A stretch of 64,000 bases of DNA from Burkholderia sp. L27(2015) (GCF_009765705.1 NZ_LMUX01000004.1:186001-250000), one strand, 5' to 3'; counted from the stretch's first letter, positions 1 to 8,863 are shown. The notes: generated by a model from the sequence alone, not told the origin. Translations and numbers: made by a program.

Positions 1-40
1 CTGATAGCTCTGTCATCACTTTCAATCGGAGGCGGTTCGG

Positions 41-802
41 ATGACGTTCGGGGTGTTTGTTGTAGTGATAGTGCTCGCCATCGGTTGCGCAGTGCTTAAA
101 TGGCGTCGCACGAGCAGAACGCTTTACATCGTATCGGTCATCCTGTTTCTGGCAGTCGGCTGTGGTCCCGTTCCGGCGTGGCTGCTTGGCGACCTGCAAT
201 CGCCCTATGCAGTGAAACCGACTATTGAGTGGGGCAAGCGCAACGCGATTGTTCTGCTGGGCGCTGGCGCCGAAAAAGTCGCGCGTACCGGTTTGGTCGA
301 ACCGGAAACGTTCGCATACCCACGCATCGTCGAAACAGCAGAGCTGTACAACGACTGTCGAAAGACGAAAGCGGATTGCAAGATTGTCGTGAGCGGCGGC
401 GATGCGCGACACGTCGGCTCGCCGGAAGCGGTGGTCTATCGGGGCGTGCTGATAGGACTAGGGATAGCTGCGGCCGACGTACTTCTCGAACCCGACAGCA
501 TGAACACCTGGCAGAACGCGCAATTCACGAGCGCCGCGCTGCGGCGATACGATGCCGAGCGCGTGGTGCTGGTGACCTCAGGCATCCATCTGCGACGTAG
601 TGTGCTGTACTTCACGCATTTCGGTGTCGCGGCAACGCCGGTGCGTGCGGACTATCTGGGCGCGGTGTTCTCTGCGGTGCCACTGTCGTACAACTTCGCA
701 ATCGCTGATTTCGCGATGCATGAATATGCCGGCATCGCCCGTTACTATGTGTACAACGCGCTAGGCTGGAATCCCGTGAGGAAGCATCCGGGCGAGGCGT
801 GA
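41..802 (+). CDS. YdcF/ElyC/SanA-type (DUF218) membrane-anchored protein
   Basis: 253 residues. The N-terminus has two hydrophobic segments (about residues 4-20 and 27-50), followed by a DUF218 domain. Family marks are the VLLGAG strand near residue 71, the SGG turn near residue 119, the NTWQNA helix start and VLVTSGIHLRRS. The family includes ElyC and SanA, which affect envelope integrity and polyprenyl-phosphate or peptidoglycan handling; the chemistry is unsettled. An upstream GGAGGCGG supports the ATG at 41. It converges with the GntR gene (12-bp gap), so it is probably a separate unit. The domain call is solid; substrate and role are unknown. Confidence 0.8.
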   Translation: MTFGVFVVVIVLAIGCAVLKWRRTSRTLYIVSVILFLAVGCGPVPAWLLGDLQSPYAVKPTIEWGKRNAIVLLGAGAEKVARTGLVEPETFAYPRIVETAELYNDCRKTKADCKIVVSGGDARHVGSPEAVVYRGVLIGLGIAAADVLLEPDSMNTWQNAQFTSAALRRYDAERVVLVTSGIHLRRSVLYFTHFGVAATPVRADYLGAVFSAVPLSYNFAIADFAMHEYAGIARYYVYNALGWNPVRKHPGEA

Positions 803-813
803 CGCGGCCGGGC

Positions 814-1596
814 TCAAGGCGTGACTTTCGCGCTGGCCTCTGAACCGATGTACTCATAGTCCGCGGTATTGACATGCGAGATCCGCAGCTCGACCGGTTG
901 GCCGTGAAAGGAATAGGCAACTCGTGCGATTTCGAGTAGCGGTGTGCCGAGCTCGATTTGCAACAACTGGCTTTCCCTTTCGTCGGCAACCGTCACATGC
1001 AGTCGTTCGCTGGTGTCGATCACGTTGATGCCGAAGGCTGCCTGATAGAAGCTGTAGAGTGTGCTCGGTCGCTCGCGCAATGCGGCTTCGGTCAAACCCG
1101 GGAAGAGACTTTCGGGTAGCGTGATATTGTCGATCAACATCACGTCGCCGTGCAGCGCCAACTGGTTGGTGAAGTGAAATACCCGTGCGCCCGTCTCGAG
1201 CGCGAGCTTTTCGCTCTCGGCACGGGACGCCTTGCCCTTGCGAAAGCTGACCAGCGAGACGCTGGGATACGCTTTGACGCCGTCCTTGCGCACCAGCCGG
1301 AAAAAACGGAAGAAATGGTCGTCGCGTCTGTGCACGGACACAAACGTGCCCAGACCTTGATGCCGGATCAGGATGTTTTCCGCCACCAGTTCGTCGATCG
1401 CCTTGCGCAGGGTGCCGATCGAAACGCCGAAACGCTCGCCCAGACGCTTCTCCGCCGGGATCGCTTCGCCCGCGCGCCATTCTCCGGCTGCCAGCGCTGC
1501 CAGCATGCTGTGTTTTACTTCCTTGTAACGCGTGCCACCTATCATTGGGGCACCGCCGGCTGTCGCCGTATTTCTCAAAGCCGCGGTTTCCGTCAT
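814..1596 (-). CDS. GntR-family regulator with UTRA effector domain; candidate regulator of the suy island
   Basis: 260 residues. The N-terminal winged helix-turn-helix is centred on GERFGVSIGTLRKAIDEL and ends in the GLGTFV wing. The rest is a UTRA (HutC-type) ligand-binding domain, usual for sensing small carboxylates or sugar acids. I chose the ATG at 1596, which has TGGAAAA just upstream, over a GTG at 1608. A 22-bp element 81 bp upstream of this start recurs 76 bp upstream of suyA, so I infer that this protein controls itself and the sulfonate operon. The ligand might be sulfolactate or a related C3 acid, but that is inference. The gene is convergent with the YdcF-like gene. Confidence 0.85.
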   Translation of the reverse strand: MTETAALRNTATAGGAPMIGGTRYKEVKHSMLAALAAGEWRAGEAIPAEKRLGERFGVSIGTLRKAIDELVAENILIRHQGLGTFVSVHRRDDHFFRFFRLVRKDGVKAYPSVSLVSFRKGKASRAESEKLALETGARVFHFTNQLALHGDVMLIDNITLPESLFPGLTEAALRERPSTLYSFYQAAFGINVIDTSERLHVTVADERESQLLQIELGTPLLEIARVAYSFHGQPVELRISHVNTADYEYIGSEASAKVTP

Positions 1597-1676
1597 GAGT
1601 TTTTCCACTTGTGGGGCTTACTTGCGCTTACTCGAGTTTACTTTCTAGTAAGCTCAATTATACATACAGATCAAAT

Positions 1677-1698
1677 TCAACTATATGATTTATATGAG
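1677..1698 (-). promoter_or_regulatory. 22-bp operator-like element upstream of the GntR gene (copy 1)
   Basis: The 22 bases agree at 20 positions with 14619-14640 upstream of suyA. The core is a near-palindrome ATATGATTTATAT (13 bp), which also reads as two direct TATATGA copies. On the minus strand a TATAAT-like -10 lies downstream, toward the GntR start. A matched position in front of two minus-strand genes suggests a GntR binding site. Protein binding is inferred. Confidence 0.6.
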
Positions 1699-1706
1699 AT
1701 GGTTGA

Positions 1707-2606
1707 TTATACCGTCGTGCGCGCGGGCATGCGGCCGTGGAAATACTGTTTGATCTCTTCGGTAAAGCGCATGCGCGAGTGACGGCTGCGTTCAAGCAGC
1801 CCGACCCGGCGCTGCACATCGATGCCCGGCAATGCTATCACCTGCAATGCGCGATCCCGCGCCCACTGCACGTTGGCCAACTGCGGCACGATCGATATAC
1901 CGAAACCTTGTCGCACCAGCGCCACAATGGCCTCCACCGAATTCAACTCCATGCCCTCCTGAACCGTGACATCGGCGCGATACAGCACATCCAGGACCAG
2001 ATGACCGGTCCAGGTCTGCCGGTCAAAGCGAATAAACGGTGAGCACCGCAGCGCCTCGATCGGATCATTGGGCAAAACAAAATGCGGGCGACGCGGCACG
2101 ATCAGCACCATCGGTTCGTCATACAGCGGTGTCCACAACAAGTTGGCCGGCAAAGTGTTAGGCGACTGTGTGACCACCGCAGCGTCCAACTCCCCAGCCT
2201 CCACCCGCTGTGCGAAATCGCTGGACATGCCGGCGAATAATTTGACGTCGAGGCGGGGATGCGCTTGCTTGAGTGCCCACAGCGCATCGGCAAATGCCCC
2301 CATCAAGGCCGACACCAGCGCGCCCATGACCACCGTGCCCGCCAGCGCGTCCACTTCCCCGGTGAGCGCGAGCGCCTCATAGCGCAGCACCAATTCTTCG
2401 ATGGCGGGCACCGCTTGCCGGCCCGCCGGGTTCAGCACGACGGCGCGCGCGCTGCGATCGAACAGCACCTGGTTGAGCGACTCTTCCAGCGCGCGGATTT
2501 GCAGACCGACCGCTGCGGCGGTCAGCCCGATTTCCGCGGCTGCAGCGGCAAAGCTGCCGTGCTTGGCCACAGTCAGAAAAGTCTTGAACGTACGGATTGA
2601 GGGCAT
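1707..2606 (-). CDS. LysR-family transcriptional regulator divergent from the sdh/frd-fum operon
   Basis: 299 residues. It opens with the standard LysR helix-turn-helix (TFLTVAKHGSFAAAAAEIG, then AVGLQIRALEESL), followed by a two-lobed effector domain with GFGISIVPQLA near residue 240. It is transcribed away from the succinate dehydrogenase-like operon across a 182-bp AT-rich gap, the usual arrangement for a LysR regulator and its target. That pairing is inferred. The effector is unknown; a C4-dicarboxylate is plausible from the neighbours. Confidence 0.85.
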   Translation of the reverse strand: MPSIRTFKTFLTVAKHGSFAAAAAEIGLTAAAVGLQIRALEESLNQVLFDRSARAVVLNPAGRQAVPAIEELVLRYEALALTGEVDALAGTVVMGALVSALMGAFADALWALKQAHPRLDVKLFAGMSSDFAQRVEAGELDAAVVTQSPNTLPANLLWTPLYDEPMVLIVPRRPHFVLPNDPIEALRCSPFIRFDRQTWTGHLVLDVLYRADVTVQEGMELNSVEAIVALVRQGFGISIVPQLANVQWARDRALQVIALPGIDVQRRVGLLERSRHSRMRFTEEIKQYFHGRMPARTTV

Positions 2607-2788
2607 GAATCACTTGTAAAACGGTATGAATCCATTATAAATATAAACTTTATCTCAACAGAAAAAATATTCGCTTTTATTTGTGCTTGAGGTCTCCGAC
2701 AATTAGGCATTCTTCATCCCCCGGCAGGCGGTGCGCATCGTGCGCATTGTGTATAAGGTCGGGCCGGTAGCGAAGGGCGGGTCGGACT

Positions 2789-3505
2789 ATGAGTGATGTG
2801 CTGGATGTCAAGGTGTGGCGCGGTACGGTGGAGGGCAGCTTTAGCACCTATCGTGTGCCGCGGCAGGCGAGTCAGACGGTACTCGATGTGGTGACCTACA
2901 TCCAACGCGTGCTGGACCCCTCGCTGAGTTATCGCTTCGCTTGCCGCGTCGGTATGTGCGGCTCCTGCGCGATGACCGTGAATGGGATTGCACGCTGGAC
3001 CTGTCGCACGCATGTGGCGAAAGTCGCCAAGGGCGACGCCCTCGAAATTGCCCCGTTGTCCAACTTGCCGGTGATCAAGGACCTTGCCACCGACATGAGC
3101 GAATTCTTCGATAAATGGGCGCGTGCGCAAGGACAGTTCAAAGGCAAGCTGACCCGACACGACGAATTCGCGCAAGTCGAGCCGGCCTCGAAGGCGCGTG
3201 TCGCGGCCAGTGCCGGCATCGAATGCATTGGCTGTGGCGTGTGTTACGCCTCCTGCGACGTCGTTGCGTGGCGCCCTGAATTCCTGGGCCCGGCAGCGCT
3301 CAATCGGGCCTGGACTCTCGTCAACGACGAGCGCGATGTGGCGGGCGCCGAGCGGTTGCGCGCCGTGGCTGGCGACGCCGGCTGTCATTCTTGTCATACG
3401 CAGGGTTCTTGCAGCGAGCGCTGCCCCAAGCAGATTGCGCCGACGGCCGGCATTGCCGGGCTCAAGCGCATGGTTGCCAAGGCGGCGGTGCGGGGTACGC
3501 TGTGA
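2789..3505 (+). CDS. Succinate dehydrogenase/fumarate reductase iron-sulfur subunit
   Basis: 238 residues, normal for SdhB/FrdB. It carries electrons between the flavoprotein and the membrane quinone site. The [2Fe-2S] region is CRVGMCGSCAMTVNG with a later Cys in ARWTC. The C-terminal half holds CIGCGVCYASC and CHSCHTQGSCSERCPKQ for the [4Fe-4S] and [3Fe-4S] clusters. It is the first gene of an operon with two small membrane subunits, two fumarase subunits and, last, the flavoprotein, an order unlike the standard sdhCDAB. It is probably a second, specialised complex II beside a housekeeping one elsewhere; that is inference. Confidence 0.88.
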   Translation: MSDVLDVKVWRGTVEGSFSTYRVPRQASQTVLDVVTYIQRVLDPSLSYRFACRVGMCGSCAMTVNGIARWTCRTHVAKVAKGDALEIAPLSNLPVIKDLATDMSEFFDKWARAQGQFKGKLTRHDEFAQVEPASKARVAASAGIECIGCGVCYASCDVVAWRPEFLGPAALNRAWTLVNDERDVAGAERLRAVAGDAGCHSCHTQGSCSERCPKQIAPTAGIAGLKRMVAKAAVRGTL

Positions 3506-3512
3506 GGCGCAC

Positions 3513-3584
3513 TATAAGCTGCGCTATGAGTCGGGCTATGAGTCGGACGATGAATGAGGCTATGAGTCGCGCGCATGCTTCGTC
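3513..3584 (+). repeat. Imperfect 12-bp tandem repeats between the Fe-S and first membrane subunit genes
   Basis: About five to six units of the form CTATGAGTCGGG fill most of the 94-bp gap between two operon genes. Two adjacent units are nearly identical and the others diverge. No gene is evident here. It is one of many short repeat arrays in this window. Confidence 0.75.
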
Positions 3585-3599
3585 GAGGATAGAGCGCCG

Positions 3600-3962
3600 A
3601 TGGCTATGACGAGTTCCCCCTCCCTCGCGGCGACGCAGGCCAAGCACTGGTATTGGCAACGCATCAGCGCAATGGTGCTCGCCCTGTGCGTGCTGCTGCA
3701 TTTGGGCGTGATCATCTACGCGGTGCGCAGTGGCCTGAGCGCCGCCGCGATACTTGGGCGCACGCACGGCAGCTTGCTGTTCGGCGGGTTCTATGTGATT
3801 TTTGTCCTCGCCTGTGCGGTGCACGTGCCGATCGGCCTGGGCCGCATCGCGGAGGAATGGCTCGGTTGTTCGACGCGTGCCGCGCAAATCGGCGCGCGGC
3901 TGTTCGGCTTGCTTATCTTGTTCATGGGCCTGCGTGCCGTGTATGGCGTGGTCCTGGCATGA
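3600..3962 (+). CDS. Small membrane anchor subunit of the complex II-like enzyme (SdhD/FrdD-like position)
   Basis: 120 residues with three hydrophobic segments (about 21-42, 58-80 and 97-118), as expected for a complex II anchor. The HWYWQRISAMVLALCVLLH stretch resembles the HRxS(G)xxL...H pattern of cytochrome b subunits, and AVHVPIGLGRIAEEW sits where the second haem or quinone region would be. Together with the product of 4123-4479 it would form the quinone site. Which of the pair is C and which is D is unclear, so no symbol is given. The start has only a weak ribosome-binding site, in the preceding repeat-rich gap. Confidence 0.75.
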   Translation: MAMTSSPSLAATQAKHWYWQRISAMVLALCVLLHLGVIIYAVRSGLSAAAILGRTHGSLLFGGFYVIFVLACAVHVPIGLGRIAEEWLGCSTRAAQIGARLFGLLILFMGLRAVYGVVLA

Positions 3963-4002
3963 GCGCGGGTGCACGATACGATCACGTCGATAGGCCCAAC
4001 AT

Positions 4003-4112
4003 CAATAAATGCGGCGTCAACAAACACGACGTCAATAAACGCGGCGTCGATAAACCTTGCGCCGATAAACCCGACGTCGATCAGCCTACGTCGGCGCGCT
4101 GCGCGTCGACTT
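4003..4112 (+). repeat. 15-bp imperfect tandem repeat array between the two anchor subunit genes
   Basis: Roughly six 15-bp units built on GGCGTCAACAAACAC and GACGTCGATAAACCC. In one frame they read as pentapeptides GVNKH, DVNKR, GVDKP, CADKP, DVDQP. That frame overlaps the upstream anchor gene and has no start of its own, so I do not call a protein. The array occupies most of the 160-bp intercistronic gap. Confidence 0.75.
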
Positions 4113-4122
4113 CCATAAAACC

Positions 4123-4479
4123 ATGAAACGTCGCAACGACTACCGCGCCCGTCAACATCCCGCTTATTGGGCATTCCTGGTCCATCGGTGTTCGGGTCTT
4201 GCGTTGGGCTTGTTCTTGCCTTTGCATTTTTGGGCACTGGGGCGGGCCATGCAGGGCGTAGCGGGGCTGGACAGCTTCCTGCGCTTCGTCGATCAACCGC
4301 TGTTCCAGTTCGCCGAGTGGGGCCTGGTCGTACTGCTGGCGCTGCACATGATGGGCGGTGTGCGCTTGCTGCTGATCGAGTTTGGCGACTGGTCCGGGTT
4401 GCGCAAGAACTGGATCGCGGCCGCTTGCGGCTTTGGCTTGCTGGCAGGGTTGGCTTACGCGTTGGCGCTGATGGGTTAG
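4123..4479 (+). CDS. Succinate dehydrogenase cytochrome b556-like membrane subunit
   Basis: 118 residues with three membrane segments. The first segment carries HRCSGLALGLFLPLHFW, close to the SdhC signature (S-x2-H-R-x-S/T). The second signature (H-x3-G-x-R-H-x-x-x-D) is matched loosely by ALHMMGGVRLLLIEFGDW, giving a candidate haem or quinone histidine in each. It pairs with the 120-residue subunit upstream. The start ATG follows directly after the 15-bp repeat array. I am confident of the family and less so of haem content. Confidence 0.82.
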   Translation: MKRRNDYRARQHPAYWAFLVHRCSGLALGLFLPLHFWALGRAMQGVAGLDSFLRFVDQPLFQFAEWGLVVLLALHMMGGVRLLLIEFGDWSGLRKNWIAAACGFGLLAGLAYALALMG

Positions 4480-4578
4480 CTAAGGTTACCGGCAAAAAGC
4501 GTACGACACATACGAGATGCACGACACACACGAAATGCCATTGCGCAATCGTGCGTCCATTTACATTGAGAGGGCATC

Positions 4579-5454
4579 ATGAAGATCGATTTGCCTGCCG
4601 TCGAAGAAGCGGCGAAGGAACTCTACATTCGCGCGCTGAAGATCCTGCCGCCCGATATCAAGGCTGGTTTTACGAAGCTGACCGAAAGCGAGACCGCACC
4701 GACCGCGCAAAGCGTGCTGGCGATCATGGTGACCAATATCCAGGTTGCCGAAGATACCGAGAACATGTTGTGCCAGGACACCGGTCTGCCGATCTACAAC
4801 GTGACCATAGGGCGCAATGTCAGCGTCGACGGACACGCGCTCATGCAAGCCATCCGGCGCGGCTGCGAACGTGCGACGCACGAGCACCCGCTGCGCTCGT
4901 CGGTCGTGCATCCGATCACGCGCAAGAATGAGCACTCCTCGTGCGGCGCTGGCGTGCCGGTGATCCACATCGACTTCAGCGACACCGACGAGCTGTTCGA
5001 TATCGAAATGATTCCCAAGGGCAGCGGCTCCGAAAACAACTCGTTCCTGAAGATGGCGATACCGGCCGAGGGCGTCGATGCCATCAAGACCTTCGTGATC
5101 GACTGTGTGCTGGCCGCGGGCGGCAAGACGTGTCCGCCGACCATCATCGGCGTTGGCGTGGGCGGCACGTCCGATCTATGCGTGGCGCTGGCCAAGCGCG
5201 CGGCCACGCGGCCACTCGGCAGCGTGTGCAGCGACCCCGAGGGGGCAAAGCTCGAGACGCAATTATTGAAGGCGGTCAATCTGCTGGGTGTGGGTCCGCA
5301 GGGGTTGGGCGGCGACTCAACCGCATTCGCCGTGCATATCGAACTGGCTGCCACGCACATCACGATGAACCCGGTCGCGGTCAACATGCAATGCCATTCG
5401 GCACGACGCGCGCGCGCCCGGTTTTCGCCGTCGGGTGTGGCTTACGGCTTCTGA
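4579..5454 (+). CDS. Class I fumarate hydratase / tartrate dehydratase alpha subunit
   Basis: 291 residues, the usual size of a split alpha subunit (TtdA type). The three cysteines expected to hold the [4Fe-4S] cluster are in CQDTGLPIYNV, ITRKNEHSSCGAGVP and GGKTCPPTIIGVGVGG. It would add or remove water on fumarate/malate or tartrate together with the beta subunit at 5470. Its place inside a fumarate/succinate oxidoreductase operon favours fumarase over tartrate dehydratase, but sequence alone does not decide. The family is sensitive to oxygen and superoxide. Confidence 0.87.
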   Translation: MKIDLPAVEEAAKELYIRALKILPPDIKAGFTKLTESETAPTAQSVLAIMVTNIQVAEDTENMLCQDTGLPIYNVTIGRNVSVDGHALMQAIRRGCERATHEHPLRSSVVHPITRKNEHSSCGAGVPVIHIDFSDTDELFDIEMIPKGSGSENNSFLKMAIPAEGVDAIKTFVIDCVLAAGGKTCPPTIIGVGVGGTSDLCVALAKRAATRPLGSVCSDPEGAKLETQLLKAVNLLGVGPQGLGGDSTAFAVHIELAATHITMNPVAVNMQCHSARRARARFSPSGVAYGF

Positions 5455-5469
5455 ACAAGGACCCTCATC

Positions 5470-6159
5470 ATGGCACATCATGAATTGACCACACCGGTCA
5501 CCGAAGCGCAGATGCGGCAACTCCGGATCGACGATACGGTCACGCTGCAAGGCACGCTCTACGGCATTCGCGACGCGACGCAAATCCACCTGTTCGATCG
5601 CGGCCGCACCACGCGCTTTGACCTGAGCGGCCATGCGGTGATCCACACCGCGCCGAACGTGAGAAAAGTCGAGCCGAGCGCGGATTTCCCCGCCGGCTAT
5701 GAGTCGATCTGCGTCGGCACCACCACCTCGGATCGCATGGAGCGCTTCACTCGACCGCTCATGACTCAACTTGGTGTGCGCATCATCATCGGCAAGGGTG
5801 GTCTGCGCGAGGATTCGCTTGCGGCATTCGGTGAGCTCGGCGGTGTGTATCTCGCCATCATCGGCGGGACGGCGGCCCTCGAATCTACCTGGGTCGAGCA
5901 AATCGAGGACGTCGATCTCGACGATCTCAACCCTGAGTCGCTGTGGAAGTTTCGCATTCGCGATTTCGGGCCGCTGCGCGTGGCGATGGACAGCTACGGC
6001 GGCAGTCTCTACGAGACAGTGCGCGAGGATGCACAGGCCAGACGTGCGCTGGCATTGGCCAGCCTCGGCGTTGGGGCGAGTGCAGGCGCGGCTGCAATTA
6101 CCCATGCCAGCGCGAATACGGGCGCGAATACCAACGCGAACGCGGAGAAAAAGGCATGA
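5470..6159 (+). CDS. Class I fumarate hydratase / tartrate dehydratase beta subunit
   Basis: 229 residues. Family marks are the VIHTAPNVRKVEPS segment, GTTTSDRMERF, IIGKGGL and the MDSYGGSLYE end. The start lies 15 bp after the alpha subunit, and the stop overlaps the flavoprotein start (ATGA at 6156-6159), so the genes are translationally coupled. The last 30 residues are an Ala/Asn/Thr low-complexity tail (ANTGANTNANAEKKA) with no counterpart in the family, one of several such tails in the window. Confidence 0.87.
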   Translation: MAHHELTTPVTEAQMRQLRIDDTVTLQGTLYGIRDATQIHLFDRGRTTRFDLSGHAVIHTAPNVRKVEPSADFPAGYESICVGTTTSDRMERFTRPLMTQLGVRIIIGKGGLREDSLAAFGELGGVYLAIIGGTAALESTWVEQIEDVDLDDLNPESLWKFRIRDFGPLRVAMDSYGGSLYETVREDAQARRALALASLGVGASAGAAAITHASANTGANTNANAEKKA

Positions 6160-8087
6160 CGCTCAAGCGGCTGCAGACGGACATCCTGATCCTGGGGTCC
6201 GGCGGCGCGGGGCTCTTTGCGGCGCTTCATGCGCATCAAACCGATCCTTCGCTTTCGATCACGGTTGCCGTGAAGGGTTTGCTCGGAAAGTGCGGTTGTA
6301 CGCGCATGGTGCAAGGCGGCTACAACGTGGCGCTGGCCGAAGGCGATTCGATCGAGCGGCACTTCATGGACACGATAGAGGGCAGCAAGTGGTTAGCTAA
6401 TCAGGACCTCGCCTGGACCCTGGTAACGGGCGCGGTCGAGCGCATCCATGAGCTGGAAAACGAGCTGGGCTGCTTCTTCGATCGCAACCCCGACGGAACG
6501 GTGCATCAGAAGGCGTTCGCGGGGCAGACCTTCGACCGCACCGTGCACAAGGGCGATTTGACCGGCATTGAGATCATCAATCGGCTGGCCGAGCAGGTTT
6601 GGGCGCGCGGCATCGATCGCCTCGAGGAGCATCGCGCCATCGAGTTGATTCGAACCGCGGATGGGCGTGCGATCGCGGGCGTGTTGATGATCGATATGCG
6701 CAGCGGCGAATTCGTATTCGTCCAGGCACGTGCGGTGCTGCTGGCGACCGGCGGCGGCCCCACCATGTACAAATACCATACGCCTTCCGGTGACAAGAGT
6801 TGCGATGGCCTCGCGATGGCGTTGCGCGCGGGCTTGCCGTTGCGCGACATGGAGATGGTGCAATTCCATCCGACCGGTCTGCTCGCCGGCACCGGCACGC
6901 GCATGACCGGCACCGTGATCGAGGAAGGTTTGCGCGGCGCCGGCGGCTATTTGCTCAATGGCCGCAACGACGGTAGCGACGAGCCCGGCGAACGCTTCAT
7001 GCAGCATTACGATGCACGTCAGGAACGCGCTACGCGCGATATCGTCTCGCGTGCCATTTATTCGGAAATGCGTGCGGGCCGCACTTCGCCCAACGGCGGA
7101 GTCTATATCCAGATGCACCATCTCGGCCCCGAGAAAGTGCGCAAGCAATTCAAGGGCATGGTCGAGCGTTGCGCGGACTGCGGCTTCGATCTGGCCGGCG
7201 GTCTGGTCGAGGTGGTACCGACCGCGCATTACATGATGGGCGGCGTGGTATTCGAGCCCGATTGCCGCACCGTTTTGGAAGGCTTGTTCGCGGCGGGCGA
7301 GGACACCGGCGGCGTGCACGGCGCGAACCGCCTGGGCGGGAACGGCGTGGCGAACTCCACCGTGTTCGGCGGTATCGCCGGCGAGAGCATGGTGCACTGG
7401 TTGCAGGAGCATGGGGACTGGCGTGGGCCCGACGAGGCTGCGATTCGCGAGAGCATCGCGATGCACGAGGCGCCGTTTGTGGCGGCTGCCGCGGAGCAAG
7501 CGCAGCCACTGTCGACGAGCATGCAAGCGAATGCAGAATTAAATACGCAAACAAACACGCAACAACACAGCAGCGGCGATCTCGAGTCGATTCGTGAAGC
7601 GTTGTTCGACTGCATGTGGGACGACGTCGGCATCTTGCGTACCGCGCAAGGGCTACAGCGCGCGCAAGGCAAGTTAGAGGAACTTGAGGCGGAATTGTCG
7701 CGCATCCGTTTGCGGGACGATCAGCCGGGCGGCCGTGCCTTTAATCTGAGTTGGCACGATTGGCTCAATCTACGCAGCCTCGTCACGATAAGCCGTGTGA
7801 TTGCGACCGCTGCGCTGGCGCGTGAGGATTCGCGCGGCGCACACTTCCGCGAGGATTTTCCTGAGACGGGAGATCTGCCCAATTCGACTTACACGGTCGT
7901 GCGCGCACGCGATGCGCGCGGGGGTAATGTGATCCGCGAGGTGATCGGCAATGAGATTGGCAACGGAGATGGAGCCGAAGTCGGCAACAGCAACAACCAC
8001 GGCCGCGAGTCGCAATCCAGCGACTTCACGCTGACCCGCGAACCCGTGAATTTCACGCGGGTGCGCCCGGGCGAGACGATACTTTAG
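6156..8087 (+). CDS. Succinate dehydrogenase/fumarate reductase flavoprotein subunit without the covalent-FAD histidine
   Basis: 643 residues. The FAD-binding GSGGAGLFAAL is near residue 14. Substrate and catalytic residues of FrdA are recognisable: QFHPTG, ERATRDIVSRAI (catalytic Arg), PTAHYMMGG and HGANRLGGNG. Where FrdA and SdhA have Ser-His-Thr, with His bound covalently to FAD, this protein reads GCTRMVQGG, so FAD should be non-covalent. I start at the ATG at 6156, which overlaps the fumarase stop, rather than in-frame upstream ATGs. The C-terminal third holds two Asn/Gln/Gly-rich low-complexity inserts (about 7510-7570 and 7940-8010). The stop overlaps the convergent permease gene by 4 bp. 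Confidence 0.88.
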   Translation: MTLKRLQTDILILGSGGAGLFAALHAHQTDPSLSITVAVKGLLGKCGCTRMVQGGYNVALAEGDSIERHFMDTIEGSKWLANQDLAWTLVTGAVERIHELENELGCFFDRNPDGTVHQKAFAGQTFDRTVHKGDLTGIEIINRLAEQVWARGIDRLEEHRAIELIRTADGRAIAGVLMIDMRSGEFVFVQARAVLLATGGGPTMYKYHTPSGDKSCDGLAMALRAGLPLRDMEMVQFHPTGLLAGTGTRMTGTVIEEGLRGAGGYLLNGRNDGSDEPGERFMQHYDARQERATRDIVSRAIYSEMRAGRTSPNGGVYIQMHHLGPEKVRKQFKGMVERCADCGFDLAGGLVEVVPTAHYMMGGVVFEPDCRTVLEGLFAAGEDTGGVHGANRLGGNGVANSTVFGGIAGESMVHWLQEHGDWRGPDEAAIRESIAMHEAPFVAAAAEQAQPLSTSMQANAELNTQTNTQQHSSGDLESIREALFDCMWDDVGILRTAQGLQRAQGKLEELEAELSRIRLRDDQPGGRAFNLSWHDWLNLRSLVTISRVIATAALAREDSRGAHFREDFPETGDLPNSTYTVVRARDARGGNVIREVIGNEIGNGDGAEVGNSNNHGRESQSSDFTLTREPVNFTRVRPGETIL

Positions 8088-8848
8088 CCCGCAAGGCTAC
8101 GCCATACGAGGCTAGATCCGCCGAAGATCAGGATTGCCCACACGGCTTGCACCACGCGATGTGGCGGCAGCCGGTGGTGCAGGTGATTGCCGATAAACAA
8201 CCCGAGCATCGCGCAAGGCAGCAACAGTATTGCCAACTGAGGCAGGTGCGCTTGTTCGTATAGCCCGGCGCCCGCGAACAGCACCAGCCGCGCGATTGCG
8301 CTGAGAAAAATCAGTGCGCTGATGGTGGCGCGCATGATTATCTTGTCGGGCAGCCGGCGTGTCAGATAGATGGTGTAGATCGGACCGCCGGTTCCGAACA
8401 GTGCAGTGAAGATGCCGCCCGAGAGCCCCAGCGGCACCGCCCATATGCCGGAAATCGGCCGCACCACCGGCCGCCACAGCAAACTCCAGGCCGAGTAAGC
8501 GAGCACAAATACCCCGAGCAACAATAGCAGCGCGCGCTCCGGTGCTCTTACCAGCAGTGTCACACCCAGTACCATGCCCACCAGCATAAACGGGATCAGC
8601 CGACGCAGTTCGGCCCGGTCGATGGATGCGCGATTTTTCATGCCCATCACCAAGCCGGCGCACAGATCGAAGACCAGCATCAACGGTACCGCGGTGCGCA
8701 ACGGCAACAACTGAGCCAGCAGCGGAATCGCGGTGATCGACGAGCCGAAGCCGGTCAGGCCGTAAATGATGTAGGCCAGCACGATGATCATCGCACTTGG
8801 AACCAGCGTCGTAAGCGGCAGTTGCATCCAGGCCTGAAGGGCAAGCAT
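8084..8848 (-). CDS. TauE/SafE-family permease, probable sulfite/sulfonate exporter
   Basis: 254 residues, almost wholly hydrophobic, with about eight membrane segments and the family's internal-repeat feel (YIIYGLTGFGSS near the start and FGTGGPIYTIYL later). TauE/SafE proteins export sulfite, sulfoacetate or related anions. Here the gene ends the minus-strand sulfonate operon, 15 bp after the ComC-like dehydrogenase, which fits removal of sulfite released by SuyAB. Family membership is clear; the substrate is inferred from context. Confidence 0.8.
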   Translation of the reverse strand: MLALQAWMQLPLTTLVPSAMIIVLAYIIYGLTGFGSSITAIPLLAQLLPLRTAVPLMLVFDLCAGLVMGMKNRASIDRAELRRLIPFMLVGMVLGVTLLVRAPERALLLLLGVFVLAYSAWSLLWRPVVRPISGIWAVPLGLSGGIFTALFGTGGPIYTIYLTRRLPDKIIMRATISALIFLSAIARLVLFAGAGLYEQAHLPQLAILLLPCAMLGLFIGNHLHHRLPPHRVVQAVWAILIFGGSSLVWRSLAG

Positions 8849-8863
8849 GGCGTTGCGATCGGC

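Noticed and set aside
3513-4112. Repeat arrays considered as CRISPR
   Set aside because: Units are 12-15 bp without unique spacers, are imperfect, and no cas gene is present.
3653-4126. Plus-strand frame ending in pentapeptide-like repeats GVNKH/DVNKR/GVDKP
   Set aside because: It overlaps the anchor subunit gene in another frame, and the repeats come from a 15-bp DNA array. No start or family support.
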